From Clostridia bacterium (GTDB lineage: Bacteria > Bacillota_A > Clostridia > Oscillospirales > CAG-272): 5,426 bases of DNA. The stretch's first letter is position 1, and each line of letters starts with the position of its first letter. Positions 1 through 5,015 of the stretch are shown here, piece after piece. Location of the stretch: assembly GCA_017632155.1 (NCBI GenBank), contig JAGBRZ010000130.1, forward strand, positions 1-5,426, in the 5' to 3' direction. A program made the translations under genes and the position numbers. The notes under the pieces were generated by a model. The model saw only the letters and a list, made by a program, of their open reading frames with translations. It was not told where the DNA came from and made no database searches.

Positions 1-243
1 ATTCAGGACGATCTCTGTCAGATCCTCAGCCACACCGGGAAGCGAGGTAAATTCGTGTAATGCACCGTCTACCTTGATAGATGTAACAGCTACACCGGGA
101 AGCGAGCTCATAAGAACTCTGCGAAGCGAGTTACCGAGAGTGGTTCCGTAACCGCGCTCAAGAGGCTCTACGATAAATTTACCGCTTCTGCCGTCTTCGC
201 TTTCATCTACCGTTACGATATTAGGCTTTTGAATCTCTATCAT
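1..243 (-). CDS. rpoA: DNA-directed RNA polymerase subunit alpha, N-terminal part (partial)
   Basis: Alpha forms the dimer on which beta and beta' assemble into core RNA polymerase. Only the first 81 codons are visible, and the reading frame is open to the window edge. The protein starts [10 protein letters not shown], the usual Firmicute alpha N-terminus. It carries the hallmark alpha-NTD dimerisation stretch around residues 30-50 ([15 protein letters not shown], then SSLPG), followed by [13 protein letters not shown]. The C-terminal domain that contacts UP elements and activators lies outside the window. The ATG at 241-243 is supported by a GGAGGG ribosome-binding site at 255-260. It is the last visible gene of the operon, 123 bases after rpsD; family knowledge predicts rplQ next, but that is not visible. 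Identity is certain; nothing unusual is seen in this part. Confidence 0.98.
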   Translation of the reverse strand, partial: MIEIQKPNIVTVDESEDGRSGKFIVEPLERGYGTTLGNSLRRVLMSSLPGVAVTSIKVDGALHEFTSLPGVAEDLTEIVLN

Positions 244-254
244 TCCAGATTATA

Positions 255-260
255 CCCTCC
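255..260 (-). promoter_or_regulatory. Ribosome-binding site of rpoA
   Basis: On the minus strand this reads GGAGGG, 11 bases before the rpoA ATG. It is a strong anti-Shine-Dalgarno match, so rpoA can be initiated independently despite the long gap after rpsD. It is followed at once by TATAAT (249-254), which looks like a -10 box but is too close to the start codon to be a convincing promoter. Confidence 0.85.
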
Positions 261-287
261 AATTAATTTTGTGTCTGCGATAATAGT

Positions 288-299
288 TTATGCGCATAA
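288..299. repeat. Perfect 12-base palindrome (TTATGCGCATAA)
   Basis: The twelve bases TTATGCGCATAA are fully self-complementary with no spacer. They lie about 45 bases before the rpoA start codon. As RNA the stem would be weak and AU-rich, so a DNA operator is the more natural reading if it has a function. It sits between a TATTAT (280-285 on the minus strand) and a weak AGCACA (303-308) with a 17-base spacer. The palindrome is seen directly; the operator or promoter role is speculative. Confidence 0.4.
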
Positions 300-366
300 G
301 TTTGTGCTCCCACGTATTACGCACACCCCCAAAGCCGGAGTGCAGCCTGTGGGAGAATGTGCGGTA

Positions 367-1023
367 TTACTTGGAATAGAGCTCGACGATGAGCTGCTCG
401 TTGAAGTCAAAGCCAACGTCTTCTCTGGTGGGAAGAGCGATAACCTTTGCAGATGCCTTTGCAGCGTCTACTTCAAGCCACTTGGGAGCGTTCTTGCTGC
501 CCATAGCCTCTACGAGAGCCTTGATAGAATCCTTCTCAAGTGCGTTCTCTGCAACAGAGATAACGTCACCAACTCTGATGGAGTAGGAAGGAATGTTGAC
601 CTTCTTGCCGTTTACACGGATGTGGTCGTGAAGTGTGAGCTGACGGGACTGAGTTCTGGACTCACCGAAGCCCATACGGAATACTGCGTTATCGAGACGT
701 CTCTCAAGAAGGATGAGAAGATTCTCACCGGTCATACCGGGCATACGGTCAGCCTTCTCGTAGTAGTTAACGAACTGACGCTCGAGAACGCCGTATACGC
801 GTCTTACCTTCTCCTTCTCACGGAGCTGTCTTCCGTACTCCTGCAGTTTCTTCTTAGCAGCGCCGTGCTGACCGGGAGCTGCGGGACCTGCATTACGGTT
901 ACGGGAATTGGGATCAATACGGTCAAAGGGGCACTTGCCGGAAGTGCAACGCTCGCCCTTGAGGAAGAGCTTAACGCCCTCTCTGCGGCAAAGCTTGCAT
1001 ACAGGACCTGTATATCTTGCCAT
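367..1023 (-). CDS. rpsD: 30S ribosomal protein S4, zinc-binding (C+) form with N-terminal insertion
   Basis: S4 is a primary 16S rRNA-binding protein that nucleates assembly of the 30S body, and in several bacteria it represses its own operon. The 218-residue protein starts [16 protein letters not shown]. It has four cysteines at residues 9, 12, 26 and 31 (C-X2-C-X13-C-X4-C), the zinc-binding version of S4. The PGQHG motif is at 50-54, followed by [18 protein letters not shown] (67-84). The S4 RNA-binding domain spans roughly 108-170 ([12 protein letters not shown], then [13 protein letters not shown]), and the canonical end LIVELYSK is present. It is about ten residues longer than usual because of extra sequence at residues 35-49, between the last cysteine and PGQHG. 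The start has GGAGG 10 bases upstream. Its position between rpsK and rpoA is a clostridial arrangement. Confidence 0.98.
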   Translation of the reverse strand: MARYTGPVCKLCRREGVKLFLKGERCTSGKCPFDRIDPNSRNRNAGPAAPGQHGAAKKKLQEYGRQLREKEKVRRVYGVLERQFVNYYEKADRMPGMTGENLLILLERRLDNAVFRMGFGESRTQSRQLTLHDHIRVNGKKVNIPSYSIRVGDVISVAENALEKDSIKALVEAMGSKNAPKWLEVDAAKASAKVIALPTREDVGFDFNEQLIVELYSK

Positions 1024-1033
1024 AATTGTAGTT

Positions 1034-1038
1034 CCTCC
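1034..1038 (-). promoter_or_regulatory. Ribosome-binding site of rpsD
   Basis: The minus strand reads AAAGGAGGAA in the 24-base gap after rpsK, with GGAGG ending 10 bases before the rpsD ATG. It is the fullest Shine-Dalgarno sequence in the alpha-operon part of the window; the preceding rpsM and rpsK have only AAAGG-type sites. It fixes the rpsD start at 1023. Confidence 0.85.
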
Positions 1039-1047
1039 TTTTTTTGA

Positions 1048-1443
1048 TCAAACGCGGCGGCGCTTGGGGGGTCTGCATCCATTGTGGGGTACAGGGGTAA
1101 CGTCTTTAATCATTGTAATCTGAAGACCGACAGTCTCGAGTGCACGAATTGCAGACTCACGTCCGGATCCGGGGCCTCTGACATAAACTTCAACCGACTT
1201 AAGACCGTGCTCCATTGCTGCCTTTGCAGCAGTCTCGGAAGCGGACTGAGCGGCGAAGGGGGTAGACTTTCTGGAGCCCTTGAAGCCGAGTTCACCGGCG
1301 GAAGCCCAAGAAATTGCATTACCCTCGGTATCGGTTACGGTAACGATGGTGTTATTGAAGGTAGCACGAATGTGTACCTGGCCGTTAGGAATATTCTTCT
1401 TATCGCGGCGCTTCTTGATAACCTTCTTTGCAACTTTAGCCAT
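1048..1443 (-). CDS. rpsK: 30S ribosomal protein S11
   Basis: S11 sits on the platform of the 30S subunit near the mRNA exit and helps form the E-site environment. The 131-residue product has the lysine/arginine-rich start [16 protein letters not shown]. The family core [13 protein letters not shown] is at about residues 30-42, [22 protein letters not shown] at about 45-66 and [15 protein letters not shown] at 88-102. The invariant tail [12 protein letters not shown] is at 120-131. Length is normal for Firmicutes. It starts three bases after the rpsM stop, so its AAAGG ribosome-binding site (1454-1458) lies inside the end of rpsM and translational coupling is likely. The stop is TGA, inside the 10-base palindrome TTTGATCAAA (1043-1052). 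Identity is unambiguous. Confidence 0.98.
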   Translation of the reverse strand: MAKVAKKVIKKRRDKKNIPNGQVHIRATFNNTIVTVTDTEGNAISWASAGELGFKGSRKSTPFAAQSASETAAKAAMEHGLKSVEVYVRGPGSGRESAIRALETVGLQITMIKDVTPVPHNGCRPPKRRRV

Positions 1444-1446
1444 AAC

Positions 1447-1821
1447 TTACGAACCTTTCTTCTTGTTTGCGATAGTCTTAACGGGACCCTTACGAGTTCT
1501 TGCATTGGTCTTAGTTCTCTGACCTCTTACAGGGAGTCCCTTTCTGTGACGGATACCGCGATAGCAGTTAATTTCTACAAGACGCTTGATGTTGAGAGCA
1601 ACGTCACGGCGAAGGTCACCTTCTACAACGTAGTTGTTCTCGATTTCGTCACGGAGCTTAGCAACCTCATCTTCAGTGAGGTCCTTAGCGCGGGTGTCGG
1701 GATTGATGCCGGTCTTTGCAAGGATGTCATTTGCACTCTTGCGGCCGATACCGTAAATATAGGTAAGAGCAATCTCAACACGCTTGGAATTAGGAATATC
1801 AACACCAGCTATACGAGCCAT
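1447..1821 (-). CDS. rpsM: 30S ribosomal protein S13
   Basis: S13 occupies the head of the 30S subunit, contacts the 50S subunit through intersubunit bridges, and touches the P-site tRNA with its C-terminal tail. The 124-residue protein has the standard start [20 protein letters not shown] and the IYGIGRKSA helix-turn segment (22-30). The conserved block [19 protein letters not shown] (71-89) leads into [23 protein letters not shown], and the basic tail ends in NKKKGS. Length is normal. The ATG at 1819-1821 has AAAGG (1831-1835) nine bases upstream. It follows rpmJ by 33 bases and precedes rpsK by only three. In E. coli the alpha-operon S4 target lies before this gene; the short gap here leaves little room for a comparable leader. 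Confidence 0.98.
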   Translation of the reverse strand: MARIAGVDIPNSKRVEIALTYIYGIGRKSANDILAKTGINPDTRAKDLTEDEVAKLRDEIENNYVVEGDLRRDVALNIKRLVEINCYRGIRHRKGLPVRGQRTKTNARTRKGPVKTIANKKKGS

Positions 1822-1854
1822 TCTGTTAATCCTTTCTTTCTCTTAAATTCGCTA

Positions 1855-1968
1855 TCAACCCTGGCGCTGCTTGTGCTTGGGGTTCTCGCAGATGACCATT
1901 ACACGGCCGTGTCTCTTGATGATCTTGCACTTTTCGCAGATCTTCTTTACGGATGGCTTAACTTTCAT
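1855..1968 (-). CDS. rpmJ: 50S ribosomal protein L36, zinc-binding form
   Basis: L36 is the smallest 50S protein and binds domain VI of 23S rRNA. The gene encodes 37 residues, starting [17 protein letters not shown] and ending KHKQRQG. The zinc ligands are visible as Cys11, Cys14, Cys27 and His32 (C-X2-C-X12-C-X4-H), so this is the zinc-containing type rather than the cysteine-free paralogue made under zinc limitation in some bacteria. The length of 37 residues is typical. The ATG at 1966-1968 has AAAGG at 1980-1984, 11 bases upstream; the stop is TGA. It lies between infA (29-base gap) and rpsM (33-base gap), the conserved Gram-positive order. Confidence 0.97.
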   Translation of the reverse strand: MKVKPSVKKICEKCKIIKRHGRVMVICENPKHKQRQG

Positions 1969-1997
1969 TTTTAACCATACCTTTCTGAAAATTGTAC

Positions 1998-2216
1998 TTA
2001 TTTCGTACGCCAGGTGATTCGTCCCTTGTTGAGGTCGTAAACCGATACCTCAACGGTAACATGGTCACCGGGCAGAATTCTGATAAAATTCTGTCTCAGC
2101 TTACCCGAAATATGCGCGGTCACGATGTGGCCGTTGGGAAGCTGTACTTTGAAGACGGTGTTGGGCAGAGCCTCAAGGACCGTACCTTCAAATTCGATTA
2201 CGTCATTCTTAGGCAT
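1998..2216 (-). CDS. infA: Translation initiation factor IF-1
   Basis: IF-1 binds the 30S A site during initiation and helps IF-2 and IF-3 select the initiator tRNA. With the start at 2216 the product has 72 residues, the normal family length, beginning [13 protein letters not shown]. It is a single S1-like OB fold containing [10 protein letters not shown] (21-30), [23 protein letters not shown] (34-56) and the C-terminal GRITWRTK. An in-frame ATG five codons further upstream (2229-2231) would give 77 residues. That ATG overlaps the GGAGGG ribosome-binding site itself and has no site of its own, so the shorter form is preferred. No KOW-domain gene separates it from map, unlike in B. subtilis. 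The stop codon lies in a possible 4-bp hairpin (1994-2008). Confidence 0.96.
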   Translation of the reverse strand: MPKNDVIEFEGTVLEALPNTVFKVQLPNGHIVTAHISGKLRQNFIRILPGDHVTVEVSVYDLNKGRITWRTK

Positions 2217-2223
2217 AACTTTT

Positions 2224-2229
2224 CCCTCC
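2224..2229 (-). promoter_or_regulatory. Ribosome-binding site that sets the infA start
   Basis: The minus strand reads GGAGGGAAAAGTT before ATG at 2214-2216, leaving a seven-base spacer. The upstream ATG at 2229-2231 shares its G with this site (ATGGAGGG), so a ribosome bound here initiates at 2216. This decides in favour of the 72-residue IF-1. Confidence 0.88.
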
Positions 2230-2241
2230 ATTCATATTCGG

Positions 2242-2255
2242 TTGAGTTCACTCAA
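2242..2255 (-). other. Small hairpin enclosing the map stop codon
   Basis: In transcript sense TTGAG and CTCAA form a perfect 5-bp stem around the loop TGAA, whose first three bases are the map stop codon. No U-run follows, so this is not an intrinsic terminator. The pairing is seen in the sequence; any role in termination or reinitiation at infA is inference, and chance is possible. Confidence 0.3.
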
Positions 2256-3003
2256 GCGGTGCCGTGAGGATCACGGGGCCATCCGGAGTGATTGCGACGG
2301 TGTTCTCATAATGTGCAGAGAGCGTACCGTCTGCGGTTTTGACGGTCCAACCGTCGGACAACTGACGAACCTCGCAGCCGCCTACGTTTACCATCGGTTC
2401 GATGGCAAGGGTCATACCCACCATAAGCTTTACGCCGCGCCCTGCCGTTCCGAAATTCGGAACCTCGGGATCTTCGTGCAGATCGTGTCCGACACCGTGG
2501 CCGATGTACCTTCTTACAACGCTGAAGCCCTCGGCTTCAACACAGCTCTGAATCGCGTGGCCAATGTCGCCGATGCGGTTCGATTCACGGCACTGCTCAA
2601 GACCGCAGAAGAAGCTCTTCTTGGTGGTCTCGATCAGGTGCGCCGCTTCATCGCTGACGCTTCCGACGGCGAAGGTTCTCGCCATATCAGAGTTAAATCC
2701 CTTATAGAAGGCTCCTGTATCTATCTTTACAATGTCACCCTCGAAAAGTATTCTCTTTTTTGAAGGAATACCGTGGATAACTTCGTCATTTACGCTGATA
2801 CAAGCGCTTCCCGGGAAACCGCCGTAACCGAGGAAGCCGGGGCGTGCACCGCATTTTTCAATGTGTGCTCGGATCACCTTGTCGATGTCGTAGGTGCTCA
2901 CACCCTCACGGATGATCTCGCGTGCCTTATACATCGCTTCGTAAGCGATCCTTCCCGCTTCTCTCATAACGGCTATTTGCTGGGGATTTTTGATCGGTAT
3001 CAT
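2248..3003 (-). CDS. map: Methionine aminopeptidase, type I
   Basis: The enzyme removes the initiator methionine from nascent proteins after deformylation, when the second residue is small. It is a cytosolic, ribosome-associated dinuclear metalloprotease of the pita-bread fold. The 251-residue protein shows all five metal ligands: Asp95 (KIDTGA), Asp106 (NSDMARTF), His169 (GHGVGHDLHE), Glu202 (AIEPM) and Glu233 (HYENTV). It also has the substrate-contacting His77 (EVIHGIP) and His176. It has no N-terminal zinc-finger or SH3-binding extension, so it is the short type Ia form as in E. coli. The ATG overlaps the adk stop as TAATG. No strong ribosome-binding site precedes it, only GGCGG at 3010-3014, so coupling to adk translation is likely. 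The stop TGA sits in a tetraloop hairpin (2242-2255). Confidence 0.97.
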   Translation of the reverse strand: MIPIKNPQQIAVMREAGRIAYEAMYKAREIIREGVSTYDIDKVIRAHIEKCGARPGFLGYGGFPGSACISVNDEVIHGIPSKKRILFEGDIVKIDTGAFYKGFNSDMARTFAVGSVSDEAAHLIETTKKSFFCGLEQCRESNRIGDIGHAIQSCVEAEGFSVVRRYIGHGVGHDLHEDPEVPNFGTAGRGVKLMVGMTLAIEPMVNVGGCEVRQLSDGWTVKTADGTLSAHYENTVAITPDGPVILTAPLE

Positions 3004-3644
3004 TATCTGCCGCCAACCTTGGCAAGTGCTTCGCGCACGAGCCTTGTTGTATCCTCAACCTCTTCCTGACCTTCAACGCGGATAAGCTTACCTCTTTCGT
3101 TATAAAACGCAAGAAGGGGCTCGGTCTGCGCGTGGTAGTTATGAAGTCTGGTGATAACTGTTTCTGCCTTGTCGTCGGCTCTGATATAGAGCTCCGAGGA
3201 GCACTTATCGCAGATGCCTTCAACCTTGGACGGTTTGTAGTCGATGTGGTAGGAAGCGCCGCACTTGCAAACGCGTCTGCCCGACATTCTGGCTACGATT
3301 CTATCGTCGCTTACGTCGATCGAGAGGACAGCGTCGATTACGACGCCCATCTTCTCAAGCGCTTCAGCCTGAGCGATAGAACGGGGGAAGCCGTCGAGAA
3401 TAAATCCGCTCGCGCACGCATCCGACTTAAGGTAGTCACGGACGATGCCGATTACGATCTCGTCGGGGACAAGATCACCGTTTTCGACGTAGCCCTTGGC
3501 AGTTTTGCCGAGCTCTGTGCCCGCTGCCATGGCGTCGCGAAGGATCTGTCCCGTTGAAATCGCGGGGATATTTTCTCTTGCGGCAATAATTTCGGCCTGA
3601 GTGCCTTTTCCCGCACCGGGGGCTCCCATAATGATAAGATTCAT
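3003..3644 (-). CDS. adk: Adenylate kinase, long form with atypical zinc LID
   Basis: The enzyme catalyses ATP + AMP to 2 ADP and balances the adenylate pool in the cytosol. The 213-residue protein has the P-loop GAPGAGKGT (7-15), the AMP-binding helix with STGQILRDA (30-38), DGFPR (84-88), the LID start SGRRVC (121-126) and RADD (155-158). It is the long LID form with zinc-type cysteines 126, 128, 145 and 148. The first pair is C-K-C, one residue shorter than the C-X2-C usual in Gram-positive enzymes; the second is C-D-K-C. The start at 3644 has GGAGG (3651-3655) six bases upstream. It follows secY by 31 bases and overlaps map by one base. Identity is certain; whether zinc binds normally is open. 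Confidence 0.97.
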   Translation of the reverse strand: MNLIIMGAPGAGKGTQAEIIAARENIPAISTGQILRDAMAAGTELGKTAKGYVENGDLVPDEIVIGIVRDYLKSDACASGFILDGFPRSIAQAEALEKMGVVIDAVLSIDVSDDRIVARMSGRRVCKCGASYHIDYKPSKVEGICDKCSSELYIRADDKAETVITRLHNYHAQTEPLLAFYNERGKLIRVEGQEEVEDTTRLVREALAKVGGR

Positions 3645-3650
3645 TAATTT

Positions 3651-3655
3651 CCTCC
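3651..3655 (-). promoter_or_regulatory. Ribosome-binding site of adk
   Basis: The minus strand reads GGAGGAAATTA before the adk ATG, with six bases between GGAGG and ATG. It is a strong site and is presumably also the entry point for the coupled adk-map pair, since map lacks a good site of its own. Confidence 0.85.
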
Positions 3656-3669
3656 GAAATATCCGCGGG

Positions 3670-3683
3670 TCGGTATTAACCGA
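3670..3683 (-). other. Small hairpin enclosing the secY stop codon
   Basis: In transcript sense TCGGT and ACCGA form a perfect 5-bp stem around the loop TAAT, which contains the secY stop TAA. The following bases (CCCGCGG, then ATATTTCGGAGG) show no U-run, so it is not a terminator. It resembles the arrangement at the end of map. The pairing is visible; a function is speculative. Confidence 0.3.
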
Positions 3684-5013
3684 AGAGACCCTTTGTCTTG
3701 GAGCCGCTCATGTTACGGAGCGCAAGCTGTGCATCGAGGTCACGTACAGTCTCAAGAGCAACGCCTACTACGATGAGGAGCGAGTTACCGCCGAAAGCGA
3801 TTGCGGAGAACGCAACGCTGTGAGGATCGATAGTAGTGATTACGATGTTGATGAGCATGGGAAGACCAGAGATGATGCAAAGGAAGATCGCACCGATAAG
3901 AGTAACTCTGTTAAGAATCTTCTTGATATACATAATGGTGGGCTTACCCGAACGGATGCCGGGGATGGAGCCGCCATTCTTCTGAATGTTGTTCGCAACC
4001 TCAACAGGGTTGAAGGAGATGAGTACATAGAAGTACGCAAATACTACGATCAACGCAAGGTTGATGATGAGGTAGAGCCAAGTATTATAATTGAAGAACT
4101 CGTTTATAAAGGTGGCAAAACCGCTGTTCGGGAAGAACGCTGCGATGGTTGCGGGGAGAGATACGATGGAGCTTGCGAAGATGACGGGCATAACGCCGTT
4201 CATGTTCAGCTTCATCGGAAGGTTGGAGGACTGACCGCCGTACATCTTTCTGCCAACAACGCGCTTTGCATACTGGATCGGAATTCTGCGCTCGGACTCA
4301 GTGAACCAAACGATGAATACGATGCTTGCAAATACGAATACGATAGCAAAGAGAGCGATGAAAAGGCCTCCAAGGCTGAAGCCTGCGAATGCTGCGGGGC
4401 CTGCGAACACGGTGGTCCAAAGCTGACCGAGCATGGAAGGAAGGCTTGCAATGATGTTCGCGAAGAGGATCATGGAAACACCGTTGCCGATGCCGTGGTC
4501 ATTGATCTTCTCAGCGAGCCACATGATGATAGATGCACCTGCGCAGTAGCATGCTACGATAACAACCTTACCGAAGAAGGTAATGTCGCTGATGAGCATT
4601 CCGGCAGCCTCCATATATGCGAGGTAACCGATAGCAGTGAGAACTGCAAGACCTACTGTGGTGTAGCGGGTGATCTTTGTGATGATTGCTCTTCCCTCTT
4701 CACCGTTCTTCGACAGTCTCTCAAGTGCGGGAATTGCAACTGTGAGAAGCTGAATAACGATGGAGGAGGTGATGTAGGGAGATACGGAGAGCGCAAAGAG
4801 AGTAGCCTTTGCGAATGCATCACCCGAGAGCAAGTTGAGGTAAGTGAAGATCGAGCCGGATGCGCTTGTAGTGAAGTACGAATACGCATTGGGATCGATG
4901 AAGGGCACGGGAATCTGCGCGCCAAGACGGTAAACGATGAGGATCAGCAGAGTAAACAGGAGTTTAGAGCGGAGCTCAGCTACCTTCCAGGCATTTTTGA
5001 ATGTCGCAAACAT
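3676..5013 (-). CDS. secY: Protein translocase channel subunit SecY
   Basis: SecY is the membrane channel of the general secretion system. With SecE and SecG it passes unfolded proteins driven by SecA, or inserts membrane proteins delivered by SRP. The 445-residue protein starts MFATFKNAWK and has ten hydrophobic segments at roughly 17-35, 72-97, 116-136, 147-168, 177-199, 212-238, 270-292, 311-334, 370-392 and 398-422. Family motifs are LSVSPYITSSIVIQLL (75-90), AEKINDHGIGNGVSMILFAN (167-186), RRIPIQYAKRVVGR (242-255), SSNLPMKLNMNGVMPVIFAS (262-281), the C5 loop GGSIPGIRSGKPT (347-359) with its key Arg354, and GGNSLLIVVGVALETVRDLD (408-427). An in-frame TTG six codons upstream (5029-5031) is rejected because AGGAGG at 5021-5026 fits the ATG at 5013. 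It begins two bases after the rplO stop. Confidence 0.98.
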   Translation of the reverse strand: MFATFKNAWKVAELRSKLLFTLLILIVYRLGAQIPVPFIDPNAYSYFTTSASGSIFTYLNLLSGDAFAKATLFALSVSPYITSSIVIQLLTVAIPALERLSKNGEEGRAIITKITRYTTVGLAVLTAIGYLAYMEAAGMLISDITFFGKVVIVACYCAGASIIMWLAEKINDHGIGNGVSMILFANIIASLPSMLGQLWTTVFAGPAAFAGFSLGGLFIALFAIVFVFASIVFIVWFTESERRIPIQYAKRVVGRKMYGGQSSNLPMKLNMNGVMPVIFASSIVSLPATIAAFFPNSGFATFINEFFNYNTWLYLIINLALIVVFAYFYVLISFNPVEVANNIQKNGGSIPGIRSGKPTIMYIKKILNRVTLIGAIFLCIISGLPMLINIVITTIDPHSVAFSAIAFGGNSLLIVVGVALETVRDLDAQLALRNMSGSKTKGLFG

Positions 5014-5015
5014 CC

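Larger units (their letters stand above)
244..366 (-). promoter_or_regulatory. Structured rpsD-rpoA intergenic region, possible cis-regulatory RNA
   Basis: This 123-base gap is far longer than any other in the window (2-33 bases). In transcript order, CGCACA (363-358) can pair with TGTGCG (325-320). After a two-base bulge the stem continues as CTCCC (355-351) with GGGGG (330-326). The same CTCCC is also part of CTCCCAC (355-349), which is a perfect 7-bp match to GTGGGAG (313-307). A smaller inner stem TGCAC/GTGCG (344-340 with 324-320) is compatible with that second pairing. The two folds exclude each other, the arrangement expected of a regulatory switch. No U-run follows either stem, so it is not an intrinsic terminator. 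The region may bind S4, affect RNA processing, or be passive; function is inference. Confidence 0.4.

Noticed and set aside
249..254. TATAAT on the minus strand as a -10 box for rpoA, with CAGACA (272-277) as -35 at a 17-base spacing
   Set aside because: Transcription would begin at about the rpoA start codon, losing the clear GGAGGG site just upstream. It is better explained as an AT-rich spacer between the ribosome-binding site and ATG.
307..363. Intrinsic terminator after rpsD
   Set aside because: Stems exist, but neither is followed by a run of U; the downstream bases are CACAAACTTATG, and rpoA continues on the same strand.
229..1974. Long plus-strand open frames opposite rpsD (229-1047) and opposite rpsK-rpsM-rpmJ (1084-1974)
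   Set aside because: Same cause as opposite secY: codon-register antisense of strongly biased ribosomal genes. The minus-strand products are unmistakable family members of full length.
2217..2231. Upstream ATG giving a 77-residue IF-1
   Set aside because: That ATG overlaps the GGAGGG site that serves the ATG at 2216, has no site of its own, and adds five residues (MEGKV) not typical of IF-1.
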